The position numbers and the translations under genes are program-made. Below are positions 6,636-16,180 of a stretch of 64,000 nt of DNA, one piece after another. Within the stretch, counting starts at the first letter, position 1, and every line of letters begins with the position of its first letter. The stretch covers positions 1,426,001 through 1,490,000 of the forward strand of contig NZ_JAWQJT010000002.1 of the NCBI RefSeq assembly GCF_033441515.1. Reading direction: 5' to 3'. The notes under the pieces were generated by a model. The model saw only the letters and a list, made by a program, of their open reading frames with translations, made no database searches and was not told the origin of the DNA. This DNA is from Amycolatopsis solani (lineage in GTDB: Bacteria > Actinomycetota > Actinomycetes > Mycobacteriales > Pseudonocardiaceae).

Positions 6636-8543
6636 TCACTCCTCCCAGTCCTGCGTGCCGCCGTACCCTTTGTCCAGCTCGGCGATCTCGGTGTCTATGT
6701 GTGCGATGAAATCGCGGCAGGCCTCTTCCGAGATTCGTCGGTCCAGCAGCGCGTCCTCGACCTTTTCCCGGCGCTTCTTCAGGTCCTGGATTCGCACATC
6801 CGAGGCGGCGTCCGCCGGCCCGGTCCCGCGTCGGACGTACCCACGACCCGACCGCCGCTCGCGCTGCTGCTGCAGCGTCTCCGTAACGATGCCCTGGAGC
6901 CCGTACCAGACGGACTCGATTTCGTCCTCCATCTCCTTGCTGGCGAACGCGCCTTTGACGTTGAGCCGCACCTTGGTGCTCCCCGCCTCGGCACGGATGT
7001 CGCTGCCGTAGACCTCTTCACCGGTGAGGACGATGTGGAAGTCCACCGGGTAGACGCCGTGGTAGCGGCGGCCGGCGATGTCCCAAGCCCGGTTGACGAG
7101 GTCGGCGCGGCCGCGATCGCGCGGGGGGTTCTCGATGACGCGCTTCACGTAGTAGTCATCCCCGCTCATCGCATCCGTCAGGGCGATGAGCGTCTCGTGA
7201 TCCGGGATCACGCCGGGGAACTCGTACGTCTCGGGGATCCGCACGGGGTCGTCCTTGCGCGGGTCCGGCACGACCCGGACGTCTTGGTACCGGACGCCGC
7301 TCAGGCTCAGCTCGACATCCGCGGTGACCTCGGTCTTGACGTCGCTGTGCGCACCGCCGCGCCGCCGTCCGCCGAGCGGCTCGAACACGTCGATCCCCTC
7401 CACCCCGGACAGCGCCCCGCGGAACGAGACGACCAGTGATCCCTTGATCACGTCGGTGAGCCTGATCTGCTCTTCGAAGTGGACGGCGAACGTCAACCGG
7501 CGTTCTTCCTGGTGGAGGGAAACCTGCTTCCATTCGATGAGCCGGCGACCGGTGGCCGGGTCCACCCGGCCACCGACCGTCGCACCCTCGACGTACTCGA
7601 CGTTGCCCCAGGCTGCCGGCACCTGCAGGGTCAAGCGTTCGACACGATCGGCGTCGAGGCTCGACTCGGCCGACGGCCAGTTGCCCAGCCACTGCAGGTC
7701 CAGCTGGAGGGTGCGTTGATCGGACTCCGGCATCAACGCCGGAGTGAGCCACAGGGGAATCTCGCTGCGACCCGGCACCCCGGTGACCCGATGTCCCCAC
7801 CGAAGCTGCCACTTCGCGCTGACCGGACCGTCTTCGGAGGCCAAGAACGGTTGCGCCCCGACGACGTCTGCCAGCGGGACGACCGGACCGCCACCCACCC
7901 GATCGGTGAACTCGAGCCCGGCCGGACCGCGAAGCACCAAGTAGCCCGCTGAGAACCGGACGTCTTCGCGGTCGATCACCCGGAACTTCCGGCAGTACTC
8001 GCGAAGCCGGTCTTGATCCGGACGGCCGAACGTCATCTCCGCCTTGATGTGGCCGTCGACCGGCGTCACCGACGTCCGGTAGGTGCCGTTCGCCTCGAGG
8101 ACGAGTTCACCGCGCAGGACCTCCCGCATTTCGATCGAGTCGATGCTCGGCACGACCGGCAGCGACGGCCGATCGCGCTGCGCGGCTCGTTCGCGACGGC
8201 GATCCTCGTACCGGATCAGTCCGGCAGCGCCGGCGCTCCCGGCCATGAGGATCACTCCGGCGAGCGGGAGCAGGAACAGCACCGCCAGGCCCGCGGCGGC
8301 GATGCACCCCACCACGTAATACAACTCCCGCAGCGATACCCGCACGACGTGGTCGTGCTCAGCGCAGTGGTGCGGCTGGGTCCTCGACAGCCCCAGCCCC
8401 TCGAATTCGCTCGTTCCCATCGGTCTGTGGGCATGGCGCCCGCACAGCGGTCGCCCGCAGTGGTGGCAAACAGCGGAAATCTTGGCCGAGCCACAGCTGT
8501 GGCAGCGAACGCGGGGAGCGCGCTCGCGGAGTTCATAGGGCAT
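6636..8543 (-). CDS. Zinc-finger membrane protein of a conflict island
   Basis: 635 residues. Residues 10-65 form a Cys/His module (CHSCGSAK, VCHHCGRPLCGRH, HHCAEHDH). Residues about 72-108 are strongly hydrophobic (YVVGCIAAAGLAVLFLLPLAG), probably one hairpin of two membrane helices. A long beta-rich region follows, then a C-terminal basic helical stretch with likely coiled coil (LKKRREKVEDALLDRR). The overall fold is not recognised. The beta-rich and C-terminal parts resemble the neighbouring 8574-10079 product, suggesting tandem paralogues. ATG 8543 has GAGGAG 10 nt upstream. It belongs to the leftward operon ending in the CHAT protease and could be the membrane sensor for it; that is inference. 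Confidence 0.65.
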   Translation of the reverse strand: MPYELRERAPRVRCHSCGSAKISAVCHHCGRPLCGRHAHRPMGTSEFEGLGLSRTQPHHCAEHDHVVRVSLRELYYVVGCIAAAGLAVLFLLPLAGVILMAGSAGAAGLIRYEDRRRERAAQRDRPSLPVVPSIDSIEMREVLRGELVLEANGTYRTSVTPVDGHIKAEMTFGRPDQDRLREYCRKFRVIDREDVRFSAGYLVLRGPAGLEFTDRVGGGPVVPLADVVGAQPFLASEDGPVSAKWQLRWGHRVTGVPGRSEIPLWLTPALMPESDQRTLQLDLQWLGNWPSAESSLDADRVERLTLQVPAAWGNVEYVEGATVGGRVDPATGRRLIEWKQVSLHQEERRLTFAVHFEEQIRLTDVIKGSLVVSFRGALSGVEGIDVFEPLGGRRRGGAHSDVKTEVTADVELSLSGVRYQDVRVVPDPRKDDPVRIPETYEFPGVIPDHETLIALTDAMSGDDYYVKRVIENPPRDRGRADLVNRAWDIAGRRYHGVYPVDFHIVLTGEEVYGSDIRAEAGSTKVRLNVKGAFASKEMEDEIESVWYGLQGIVTETLQQQRERRSGRGYVRRGTGPADAASDVRIQDLKKRREKVEDALLDRRISEEACRDFIAHIDTEIAELDKGYGGTQDWEE

Positions 8544-8573
8544 GTCGGTGGCACTCCTCGTCGAGTTCCCGGC

Positions 8574-10079
8574 TCACCGCAGCGCGCGGATCCGGTCGAA
8601 CCGGTCGCGGACCGCAGCGTGGAGCGCGTTCATTTCCCGGGTGACTGCCCGGCTCGCGCGCGGCAGTTCGCCATACATGAAAACCTTCAGCTCTCCACTG
8701 GGCAGCTTGCTCGTGTACGAGTGGCCGCCCGGCTTGTGCACTGTGCGCTCGGTTTCGTGGTTGCTCCCCTCGACGAAGATGATCAAATTCATGGTCTCCG
8801 GCCCCTCGGTCCGCTTGGCGCGCCCCTGCCACCGCCGTACGCCGCCTTCTCCCGGCTTCTCGGTGAACGCGACGTCGAATCCCCGGTCGTTCAGCGCGTT
8901 CTCGATGTCGGCGATCCGGGCTGCCTCCGGGATGACCTCGTCGAAGTGCAGGTGCTGATGCGGTTTGAGCTTCCGTCTCGCGAAGGCTTCGCCCAGGATC
9001 ACGTGGACTCGCGAGGTCAGCCGGCTGCACTCACGGTGGCTCTCTTCGGTCAACCGTCCGAGGCTGTCGAAGAGCCGGCTCCGCATGCCCGAAAGCAGGT
9101 AGTCCGGGATTTCGATCTCGACGGTGCCGTCGAGGCTGGGCTGTCGGTACAGCTCGCCGGGCTGGCGGATGGAAACCACCATGTCGTCGCTCACGAAGCG
9201 CAGCTCGTCGTCGCGTCGCTGGTTGTCGCGGTCCGCCTTCATGGGTACGTTCCGCCACTCGATGGTCCGATCGACCGGGTTGTAGATGATGGGCCGGTTC
9301 TCACTGCTCACACCACGCTGTTCGACCTGCAGCACGTGCAGCGAAGTGATCGTGGGCCAGTCCAGGGAGATCCTGTCGACCACCGGCTCCGGCACTGTCC
9401 GGCCGCCTTGCCAAGGGATGATCAGCGTCACACGTACCCGCAGCCACAGGTAGGGACGGAAGTTCGGCTGCTGCGAAACGTGGACGAAGTCCGGCGAGTC
9501 CTGCGTCGTGATAGTGCCGCCGGCCGTGTCCGGGTCGAGCAGGTCGATCCGGACGTTCACCGGCTCGACCTCGAGCAAGTCACGCCGGGGCCGGTACTCG
9601 TGCCAGATCACCCCGGCCTCGCGGTCTCGGCGCAGCTCGCGGCCCCCGCCCGGCGCGTCGGCACCGGTGACCGGTACTTCGATCGGCAAGGCCCCGTAAC
9701 TGTCGTCGAGGCCCAAGACCTCACCCAGGTCGGTGTGCTGGTGCCCGCTGAAGGCGAGATGGCCGATCACCGCGCTCCGGGGCAGCCTTCCACCTGCTTC
9801 AAGGACGGGCTCGACGTCGGCACAGGCTTGCCGGGTGAAGTGGTCGGCGCCGTCGAAAGGCACCACGATCTCGATCCGTCCGGTCGGCGCGCCGACCGGA
9901 CGGATCGACGGGTTACGAGAAATCTCCTGCTCGAACTGGTGGCTTTCGGTCACGGTGACCTGCTCCGGATGCGCCCTGGCGAACAACCGGTCGCCGCTCG
10001 CCGGGCCGGCGCGCCCGGTGGCGAGCGCGCTGACCACGGTGCGGAACTTTCGGCGGAACAGGTCGCGAGGATTCGGCAT
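8574..10079 (-). CDS. Large beta-rich protein of unknown function, apparent paralogue of the next gene
   Basis: 501 residues with no recognised domain and no membrane segment. The middle contains long amphipathic strands (RPYLWLRVRVTLIIPW; PVDRTIEWRNVPM) and an arrangement, V-D-R-I-x-L then a Pro-Asp/Val-x-R-x-IEW turn, also seen in the downstream 6636-8543 product. The C-terminus again has beta strands followed by a helix. It is the first gene of the leftward operon, with a 161-bp upstream region shared with the Crp genes behind it. AT-poor DNA upstream shows no clear promoter. Confidence 0.6.
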   Translation of the reverse strand: MPNPRDLFRRKFRTVVSALATGRAGPASGDRLFARAHPEQVTVTESHQFEQEISRNPSIRPVGAPTGRIEIVVPFDGADHFTRQACADVEPVLEAGGRLPRSAVIGHLAFSGHQHTDLGEVLGLDDSYGALPIEVPVTGADAPGGGRELRRDREAGVIWHEYRPRRDLLEVEPVNVRIDLLDPDTAGGTITTQDSPDFVHVSQQPNFRPYLWLRVRVTLIIPWQGGRTVPEPVVDRISLDWPTITSLHVLQVEQRGVSSENRPIIYNPVDRTIEWRNVPMKADRDNQRRDDELRFVSDDMVVSIRQPGELYRQPSLDGTVEIEIPDYLLSGMRSRLFDSLGRLTEESHRECSRLTSRVHVILGEAFARRKLKPHQHLHFDEVIPEAARIADIENALNDRGFDVAFTEKPGEGGVRRWQGRAKRTEGPETMNLIIFVEGSNHETERTVHKPGGHSYTSKLPSGELKVFMYGELPRASRAVTREMNALHAAVRDRFDRIRALR

Positions 10080-10240
10080 GTGCGCTCTCTTCGGACGGCT
10101 CTTTCGAGCAGCTTCACGCGGAGATGACGGGCGTGGCTCACCCGGAGGCGGGGTTCAGGTGTCCTCCCAATGGCGGTCGCGGCAGCGGCAGAAGACTGAC
10201 GTGGATCACTCTGTGACAGATCGCGACGACCGACGCCGTA

Positions 10241-10939
10241 CTAGTACGGGATTCCGCCCGGAAGTTCCCCGAATCGGCGGAGGCCGGGAAGATCGATGAT
10301 CAATACGCGCCGGTAGTGGCGCCCGAGCACCCCTTCCGACTCGAGCCTGCGGAACGCCTTCTCGACCGTGCTCAGCCCAGTGCCCGCCATCGACGCGATC
10401 TCGGGCTGTGACAACGGAACCCCGACCTCCCACCCCGCGGCGGTGGTCGAGCCGTGCTGCTGGACGATGTCGAGCAGCACCCGCACCACGCGGATCGGCG
10501 CCGGGCACACGACGTAGTCGACGCTCCTGCGGTCCGCGGACCGCAGCCGCTCACTGAGCATCCGGGCAACCGCGAGGCACGTCTCGGCATTGCGGGCGAG
10601 GAAGTCGGCGAGCTCCGTGCTGCGGATGATCCGGGCCTGCACAGCCGAGCAGGTGATGACGTGCGCCGATCGTGGGCGATGCTCCAGGGTCGCCATCTCC
10701 CCCAGCAGGTCGCCCGGGCCACGCACCGCGATCACGACATCGCGGCCGCGCTCGGTGTCCACGACGACCTTGACGGCTCCGTGGAGGACCAGCAGCGAGT
10801 ACCGAGCCGCGTCGCCCTGCCGGATGATGCGCTGCTGTGCCGGGTAGCTGACCGGGGTTCCCAGATCGAGCAGGGCGTCGGCGTCCCGCCGGCGAAGCCG
10901 GCCGAGGAGGGACCGTGGCGGCCAAGGCGGGGTCTTCAC
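10241..10939 (-). CDS. Crp/Fnr-family transcription regulator (first of two)
   Basis: 232 residues. The N-terminal half is a cyclic-nucleotide-binding-like beta-roll (LLVLHGAVKVVVDTERG, then RGPGDLLGEMATLEHRPRSA, where GE-x7-RSA sits at the phosphate-binding cassette). The C-terminal half is a Crp-type winged helix (PLSQPEIASMAGTGLSTVEK). The cassette keeps Glu and Arg in suitable positions, so binding a cyclic nucleotide is plausible. It lies leftward and downstream of a second Crp gene. The nearby cyclase-like protein makes a nucleotide-responsive circuit attractive, but this is inference. The GTG start at 10939 has no strong ribosome-binding site. Confidence 0.82.
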   Translation of the reverse strand: MKTPPWPPRSLLGRLRRRDADALLDLGTPVSYPAQQRIIRQGDAARYSLLVLHGAVKVVVDTERGRDVVIAVRGPGDLLGEMATLEHRPRSAHVITCSAVQARIIRSTELADFLARNAETCLAVARMLSERLRSADRRSVDYVVCPAPIRVVRVLLDIVQQHGSTTAAGWEVGVPLSQPEIASMAGTGLSTVEKAFRRLESEGVLGRHYRRVLIIDLPGLRRFGELPGGIPY

Positions 10940-11000
10940 GGGACGTGACTGTGCCTGGCTCCGGCGTGGCGAACCCCGTGCAAGAACGGGATTGCCGGGC

Positions 11001-11687
11001 TCAGTCCGGCAGGCCCGCGAGAAGGCGCAGCCGCGGCAGGTCGAGGATCGTCATCTTCCGGTAGCCCGTCTCGAGCACCGACCTGCGCCGCAACTCGGTC
11101 AGCGACTTGTGGACGGTGGGCTCGGCGGCGCCGATCAAGGCCGCCAGCTCAGGTTGCGAGAGCGGGAACCCGATCTCCCAGCCACGCGTGGTCCGCGTCC
11201 CGTGAGACCGCGCCAGCGTGACCAGGACGCGAGCAACCCGGACCGGGACGTCGTACCCGCTGAAATCGATCCGCCGTTCGGTGGCCCATCGCAACTTCGC
11301 CGCCACGGAGCGGCTGACCGCGACGCCTGCATCGGGGTGGTCCCGCAGGAACGCCTGGAAAACGGCTTGGGTCATGACCCGGGTGTTCACCAAGCCGACC
11401 GCGGTGACGGTGGCCGAGCGCGGCGCGCTGTCCAGCCCGGCCAGCTCTCCGATCAGTTCACCGGGCAAGCGAACGGCGAGCAGCGCCCGGCCCCCGTCCG
11501 CGGTGTTCGCCGTCACCTTCACGCAACCGGACAAGAGCAGGATGACGTATGTCGTCAGCTCACCTTCGAAGACGAGGACCTCTCCGGGCCGGAACCGGCG
11601 TTCGACCCCGACCCCGAGCAATGCCTGGACCGTCGCCGCCGGCAGCGCGGCGAAAAGGCCCGGACCGGCCGGTGTCGTGTCCACTTC
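11001..11687 (-). CDS. Crp/Fnr-family transcription regulator (second of two)
   Basis: About 228 residues. A beta-roll sensor domain (ILLLSGCVKVTANTADGG, RLPGELIGELAGLDSAPRSA) is followed by a Crp-type helix-turn-helix (PLSQPELAALIGAAEPTVHK). GTG 11687 is preferred because GGGAGG lies 8 nt upstream; GTG 11735 would add 16 residues without a good ribosome-binding site. It is about 32% alike by eye to the neighbouring Crp protein, so an old duplication or two separate recruitments are both possible. It lies just downstream of the giant NTPase gene and probably shares its transcript. Confidence 0.82.
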   Translation of the reverse strand, partial: EVDTTPAGPGLFAALPAATVQALLGVGVERRFRPGEVLVFEGELTTYVILLLSGCVKVTANTADGGRALLAVRLPGELIGELAGLDSAPRSATVTAVGLVNTRVMTQAVFQAFLRDHPDAGVAVSRSVAAKLRWATERRIDFSGYDVPVRVARVLVTLARSHGTRTTRGWEIGFPLSQPELAALIGAAEPTVHKSLTELRRRSVLETGYRKMTILDLPRLRLLAGLPD

Positions 11688-11762
11688 CGTCACCTCCCGC
11701 TCCGGCCACCCCAACAGGACCAGCCGGGCGATCACCAGGACCGCTACCCGTTCGGCGTAGCG

Positions 11763-14700
11763 CTAGTCCGGGAGCAAGGCACCGTGTCGGGTCTCCATCT
11801 CAACCACCAGCTCCTGGATGAGGGAGCGCTGTCCGGCCGAGAGCGCCGCATCGGCCAGCCGCTCTTTCAGCCACAACGCGATGGCACCGGGTTCGCGCAG
11901 GTGCGCGGGCGTCGCGGGACCGGGGACCCAGTCGCGCAGCGTGTTCTTGGCCGCGGCGTCCAGTCGTCCACCGTCGCCCGGCGCGGCTTCGACCACCGCG
12001 ATCCAATCGCCGAGGTAGCCCAGGGCGATCGCCTTCCCCGCCGCGACGCTGGGGTGCAGGCCGACGGGGTCCACCCCTGCCAAGATCCGGCGTGCGGCGT
12101 CGCCGTTTTCGCTCTGCCGGGCGAGCTGCCCGTAGGCAGCCAGGATCTCGGCCAGGGGTGCGAGCTCGAGCAGACCGTACTGGCCCGAGAGAACCGTCGA
12201 CGCCGACTCACCCAAGCTGCGGTCGGAGACGTACTCGACGATCTCCGGCAACCCTTCAGCCAATCCGGCCGAGCACAGAGCCAACGAACGAACGGCCGGT
12301 TCGTCGCTTCGGTCCGTCAGCAGGAACCGATGAGCCGCATCGCCGAGTTCTACGTGGTCGCCGGGGCCGCCGTCGAGGGCTGTGCAGGCGGCGGCCACTT
12401 CGGCGATCGCCCGGCCCTCTCCCTGCGCCAGCAAGGCGTCCAACTCGTCACCGCCGGGACGGGTGTGCGCCAGCATCGTGATCCACGGCCAGCACAGGCG
12501 AGCCTGGATCCCGCGTTCCCGAAGCCTGCGTGCGGCATCCCTGCTGACCCGGAACCCGATGGCCGGGTCGGCCTGCACCAGGGCATGCGCCAAGGCCGCG
12601 AGGCCTTCCATCCGGCCCCCGTCGTCCTGCTCGGCGAGCTGCTCGACCAGTCTGGACGCGTGTCCGACCGCCTCCGGGGATCTCACGGCTGCCGCGGCGA
12701 TCAGCAACACCGCGATGCGTGAGCTGCTGTCGGCGACGAACACCAGTTCGTCGCGCAGCCGCGGGTGGTCGGCCAAGATCCGGTAAGCCAAGGTGTTGGC
12801 CGCTCCCGTGTCGAACTGCGCGAGACGCCGCACCGCGCTCAGGTCGACCGGGACATCGAGGGTGTCCCCGATCCGGTCGGCGACCTCGTACCGGATGCCG
12901 TAGGAGAACAGGCGTGGCACCAACGAGGCCAGGTCGTCGAGCCGTTCCAGCAGGCTGAGCCGTTCGGCCCGCGCCGCCTGGATCCGGTCATCCACTGACA
13001 GCTTGGGAAGCGTCCGCTCCACTTCCTCCAGACGTTCCGAGACCAGCACGGGGCGTCGAGCGCGAAGACTTCGGGGCAGCACGACGTGCAAATACGACAA
13101 GGCGTCGTCCGCTGCCTGGGCCACGCGGTGGTCGACTCCACCGGCAAGAGCGGCGAGCAGTGGATCGAGTCCTGGCAGCCGCCGGATCTTGACGATCCTT
13201 ATCGCCTCGAGGAGGACATCTCGGGGCCCGTTCGCGTCGAGGATCCGGCCGAGCAGATCCTGAAGCCAGTCGGCCGGCAGCGAGATGTCAGCCGTTGTCG
13301 ACGGCAACGGCTTGGTCAGCACGTCCAGCGCTGCGCAGATCAGGGCAGGCGACACTGTTCGGGAGGTGAACCACCGCGTGAGCCGCCACAGCGCATCGGG
13401 CGTTCCCAGCACCCTGAGCGCTCCGACGGCGCTCAGGCTCGCGAAGCGTCCTTGAGCGCGGTCGGCGAGGATGGCTGACTGGGTGCGGACGAACTCGGCG
13501 CAGTACGGCAGCGCGGGCCGCAGAGCCAGGAGGCGGGCGGCGAACCGCGGGTCACCACCAGCCACAGCGCGGACGACGAGGTCGACCACTGCGTCCGGTA
13601 CTTCGGGCAGCAGGGCGGCCATGAGGGACACCGGCCGCCAGGCGAAGCTTCGGGCACGTTCACGCAGGACGTCCTCGGAAGCCTGCGTCAGGGAACTCGC
13701 CGCGAAGAAGTCACGCTCGATGCCCTGGGTGAACAAGACCTTCTCGCCATCGCGCCGGACCACGCCGCGTGCGAGGAACTCGTCGATCCCCGCCGGCGGA
13801 GGCACCGGTCCGCCGATGTCGATGCTCGCTTCCGCGGCTTCGACGAGACTGGACGTGTCGAGTCCGACCAGCCGGGCGTTGAAATAGTCGTGGTAGACCT
13901 CCGCGAGGCGAACCGTGTTCCTTCCGCTCTCGACGACGTCGAGGTACATCTTCAACAGGCCAGGGGTGGCGCCGCCGAGGGCGTTGAGTTCGCGCCTCAG
14001 GCGAGAATAGTCCCTGACGGGCAGCATCCTCGTCCCACGGAGCAGGCGCATCGAAAGACGTGGTGCCCAGGCACCGAGCTGCACGACTTCGAACCCGGCT
14101 CGGTCCGCCCGGTCCTGATTCCGGGACGCGATCACCAGCGGCGTGCGTGGAAACCGGTCATGCAGTTCGGCGAGGCGGTGGAACAAGTGTCCCCGCTCGG
14201 CCGGCGGGACGTCATCCTCCCCGTCGACCAGCAGCCGGACCGCGCCGAGTACGAGGGCTTCCCTCGCCACGCCCAGGCCATCCGCTCCCCCGGCGAGAAT
14301 GCGGCGCGCCTCGATGAGCCGGGGCAACCGACGGGTGGTCGTCCCGTCTTCGGGACGGACGACGTCCATCGCGGACCGGTAGGCAAACTCCCGGAGCATG
14401 TGCGTCTTCCCGCTGCCCGCGCCGCCCACCAGGACGAACGACTCCGGCAGTTTCGCGGGGACGACGTCGACGAACTCGTCGTGCTCTCGCGACAGTTCGA
14501 TCACGGCTTCGCGAGCCTCTGCCGAGAAGTGCCTGGTCACGTAACGGTCACGCAGCTCACGGAGATCCACGTCATCCGCCGGCCGGTTCGTGCGGTCGGC
14601 AGCGGACACCAGCCCGGCGATGACGTCGACGACGTCCCGCTCAGCCGGATCGGCGAAGCCGGCCACTCCCTCGAGCACATCGCCCGGATCCGGCCAGTAG

Positions 14701-16112
14701 GCGAACGGGTCGTCGTCCGCGAGCCATTCGGTCGCCACCGCCGCCGCGGCGTGCACCGCGCGGAGCTTGGCCGCGGTCTGGACCTCCCCGTCCCACTTCG
14801 CGGTCCGGTAAGCGGCGAAATGGAGCTGCGCCAGGTAGTCGCGCCACGCGACCACATCCGGCGGGTACGAACGAGCCGCGCTCGACCGGATCTTCGCCAT
14901 GATCCGGAAGGCGACTTGTGCCCGCCCCTCGAGTAGATCCGCGAGCCGCTCGTCCGCCTCGGGTTCGTGCAGCCGGGCCGCCAGCGCCAGCAGCCGTTGC
15001 ACCCGGACGAGCTCGTTGTAGGGCAGCTCCGCGAAGACGTCACGGATGAGGCTAGTCTCCAGCCACGCGGCGTCGGCGAACACCGGGTGCTCGTCGGTCG
15101 TCCTGGCGAAGTCGATCAGAACCGGTCGGCCATCCACGCACATGACGTTGCGTGCGTTCAGATCACCGTGCACGACGCCGCGGACCCTGCCGAGCTCGGG
15201 ATCGGTCAACACGCGCAGTAGCCCGCGCGCCGGGTCGGCCGTGCGGGTGCCATCGGCCACGACCGCACCCCCCACCCGCTCGACGCGCTCGAAAGCCTGG
15301 TCGAACCGTGCGCGGCGGTCGGCGAACCTGGTGGTGACAACCGTACCGGCGATCGGGCCTTCGCCCGGTGGGCGCTGCACGACCCGCACCGCGGAATGAG
15401 CCGGGTCGGCCAGCCGGATCGGACTGCCTGGCGTGAAGCCCTCGCCGCCGAGGGATGACTGGAGGACATCCTCCGGGTAGGACAGCTGCGCGGTCACGGG
15501 GCCGGGCTCGACCACCAGGTCAGGTCCGAGCGCCGGGTTGAGGTCGCGCAGGCTTCGTTCGGCTCGCACCACCTGCCGGTTGTGGAAGGGCGTCGCCATC
15601 GCCGCGAACAGCGCCATGATCAGTTCCTGGGCGAGCACCAGCTCGTCCGCCCCGCCGTCGAACGCGGTCCCCACGACGTCCTCGAGGGTGATCGCGGGCA
15701 CCTCCGACCGACCGGCGTAATCCTCGACGTGCGCGTAGACGACCGCCTCCGTTTCACCGGCCGGTTCACCGTCCCCGCCCGCGCCGTCCGTCACCTCTTG
15801 AATGGGCGCGCACACCGCGGCCGGGTAATCGCCGAGGAAACGGCGGAAGTTCGCGAACTCGCCGGCCATCTCGGCGGGGGGCCCGATTTTCACGACGCGC
15901 TGACGACGTTCGGAACCCGACCGCAAAACGACGTCGAGAACCAGGGCACCACTGCGGCCACCACCGATGACCCGACGTATCCTGACCGATTCCACCGGGC
16001 CGTGCCAGCCGTCCCGGGAAGTCGCGATCCGCAGTACGGCATCGTAGATCTTTCCCCTGGCACCGTCGGGAAACGGGAAGTCCCCGGGAACGATCTCGGG
16101 AATCAAGGACAT
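11763..16112 (-). CDS. Giant kinase-like / P-loop NTPase with helical C-terminal repeats
   Basis: 1449 residues. An N-terminal kinase-like domain of the aminoglycoside-phosphotransferase type is shown by GVVHGDLNARNVMC near residue 312 and by LIDFART. A central NTPase follows, with Walker A GGAGSGKTH near residue 565 and a Walker B-like LLVDGEDD near 630, as in STAND/NACHT-type ATPases. The last ~700 residues are helical and Leu/Ala/Arg rich, probably HEAT-like repeats. This is the layout of NTP-dependent conflict systems, where the NTPase senses a trigger through its repeats and unleashes partner effectors such as the CHAT protease encoded divergently next to it. ATG 16112 is chosen because GGGGAGG lies 5 nt upstream; GTG 16118 overlaps that site. 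Confidence 0.75.
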   Translation of the reverse strand: MSLIPEIVPGDFPFPDGARGKIYDAVLRIATSRDGWHGPVESVRIRRVIGGGRSGALVLDVVLRSGSERRQRVVKIGPPAEMAGEFANFRRFLGDYPAAVCAPIQEVTDGAGGDGEPAGETEAVVYAHVEDYAGRSEVPAITLEDVVGTAFDGGADELVLAQELIMALFAAMATPFHNRQVVRAERSLRDLNPALGPDLVVEPGPVTAQLSYPEDVLQSSLGGEGFTPGSPIRLADPAHSAVRVVQRPPGEGPIAGTVVTTRFADRRARFDQAFERVERVGGAVVADGTRTADPARGLLRVLTDPELGRVRGVVHGDLNARNVMCVDGRPVLIDFARTTDEHPVFADAAWLETSLIRDVFAELPYNELVRVQRLLALAARLHEPEADERLADLLEGRAQVAFRIMAKIRSSAARSYPPDVVAWRDYLAQLHFAAYRTAKWDGEVQTAAKLRAVHAAAAVATEWLADDDPFAYWPDPGDVLEGVAGFADPAERDVVDVIAGLVSAADRTNRPADDVDLRELRDRYVTRHFSAEAREAVIELSREHDEFVDVVPAKLPESFVLVGGAGSGKTHMLREFAYRSAMDVVRPEDGTTTRRLPRLIEARRILAGGADGLGVAREALVLGAVRLLVDGEDDVPPAERGHLFHRLAELHDRFPRTPLVIASRNQDRADRAGFEVVQLGAWAPRLSMRLLRGTRMLPVRDYSRLRRELNALGGATPGLLKMYLDVVESGRNTVRLAEVYHDYFNARLVGLDTSSLVEAAEASIDIGGPVPPPAGIDEFLARGVVRRDGEKVLFTQGIERDFFAASSLTQASEDVLRERARSFAWRPVSLMAALLPEVPDAVVDLVVRAVAGGDPRFAARLLALRPALPYCAEFVRTQSAILADRAQGRFASLSAVGALRVLGTPDALWRLTRWFTSRTVSPALICAALDVLTKPLPSTTADISLPADWLQDLLGRILDANGPRDVLLEAIRIVKIRRLPGLDPLLAALAGGVDHRVAQAADDALSYLHVVLPRSLRARRPVLVSERLEEVERTLPKLSVDDRIQAARAERLSLLERLDDLASLVPRLFSYGIRYEVADRIGDTLDVPVDLSAVRRLAQFDTGAANTLAYRILADHPRLRDELVFVADSSSRIAVLLIAAAAVRSPEAVGHASRLVEQLAEQDDGGRMEGLAALAHALVQADPAIGFRVSRDAARRLRERGIQARLCWPWITMLAHTRPGGDELDALLAQGEGRAIAEVAAACTALDGGPGDHVELGDAAHRFLLTDRSDEPAVRSLALCSAGLAEGLPEIVEYVSDRSLGESASTVLSGQYGLLELAPLAEILAAYGQLARQSENGDAARRILAGVDPVGLHPSVAAGKAIALGYLGDWIAVVEAAPGDGGRLDAAAKNTLRDWVPGPATPAHLREPGAIALWLKERLADAALSAGQRSLIQELVVEMETRHGALLPD

Positions 16113-16180
16113 CGACACCTCCCCGTGTGGTGTGCCACCTTACACAACGAAGAACCGTCGTACCCACGATCGGAGCCGAA

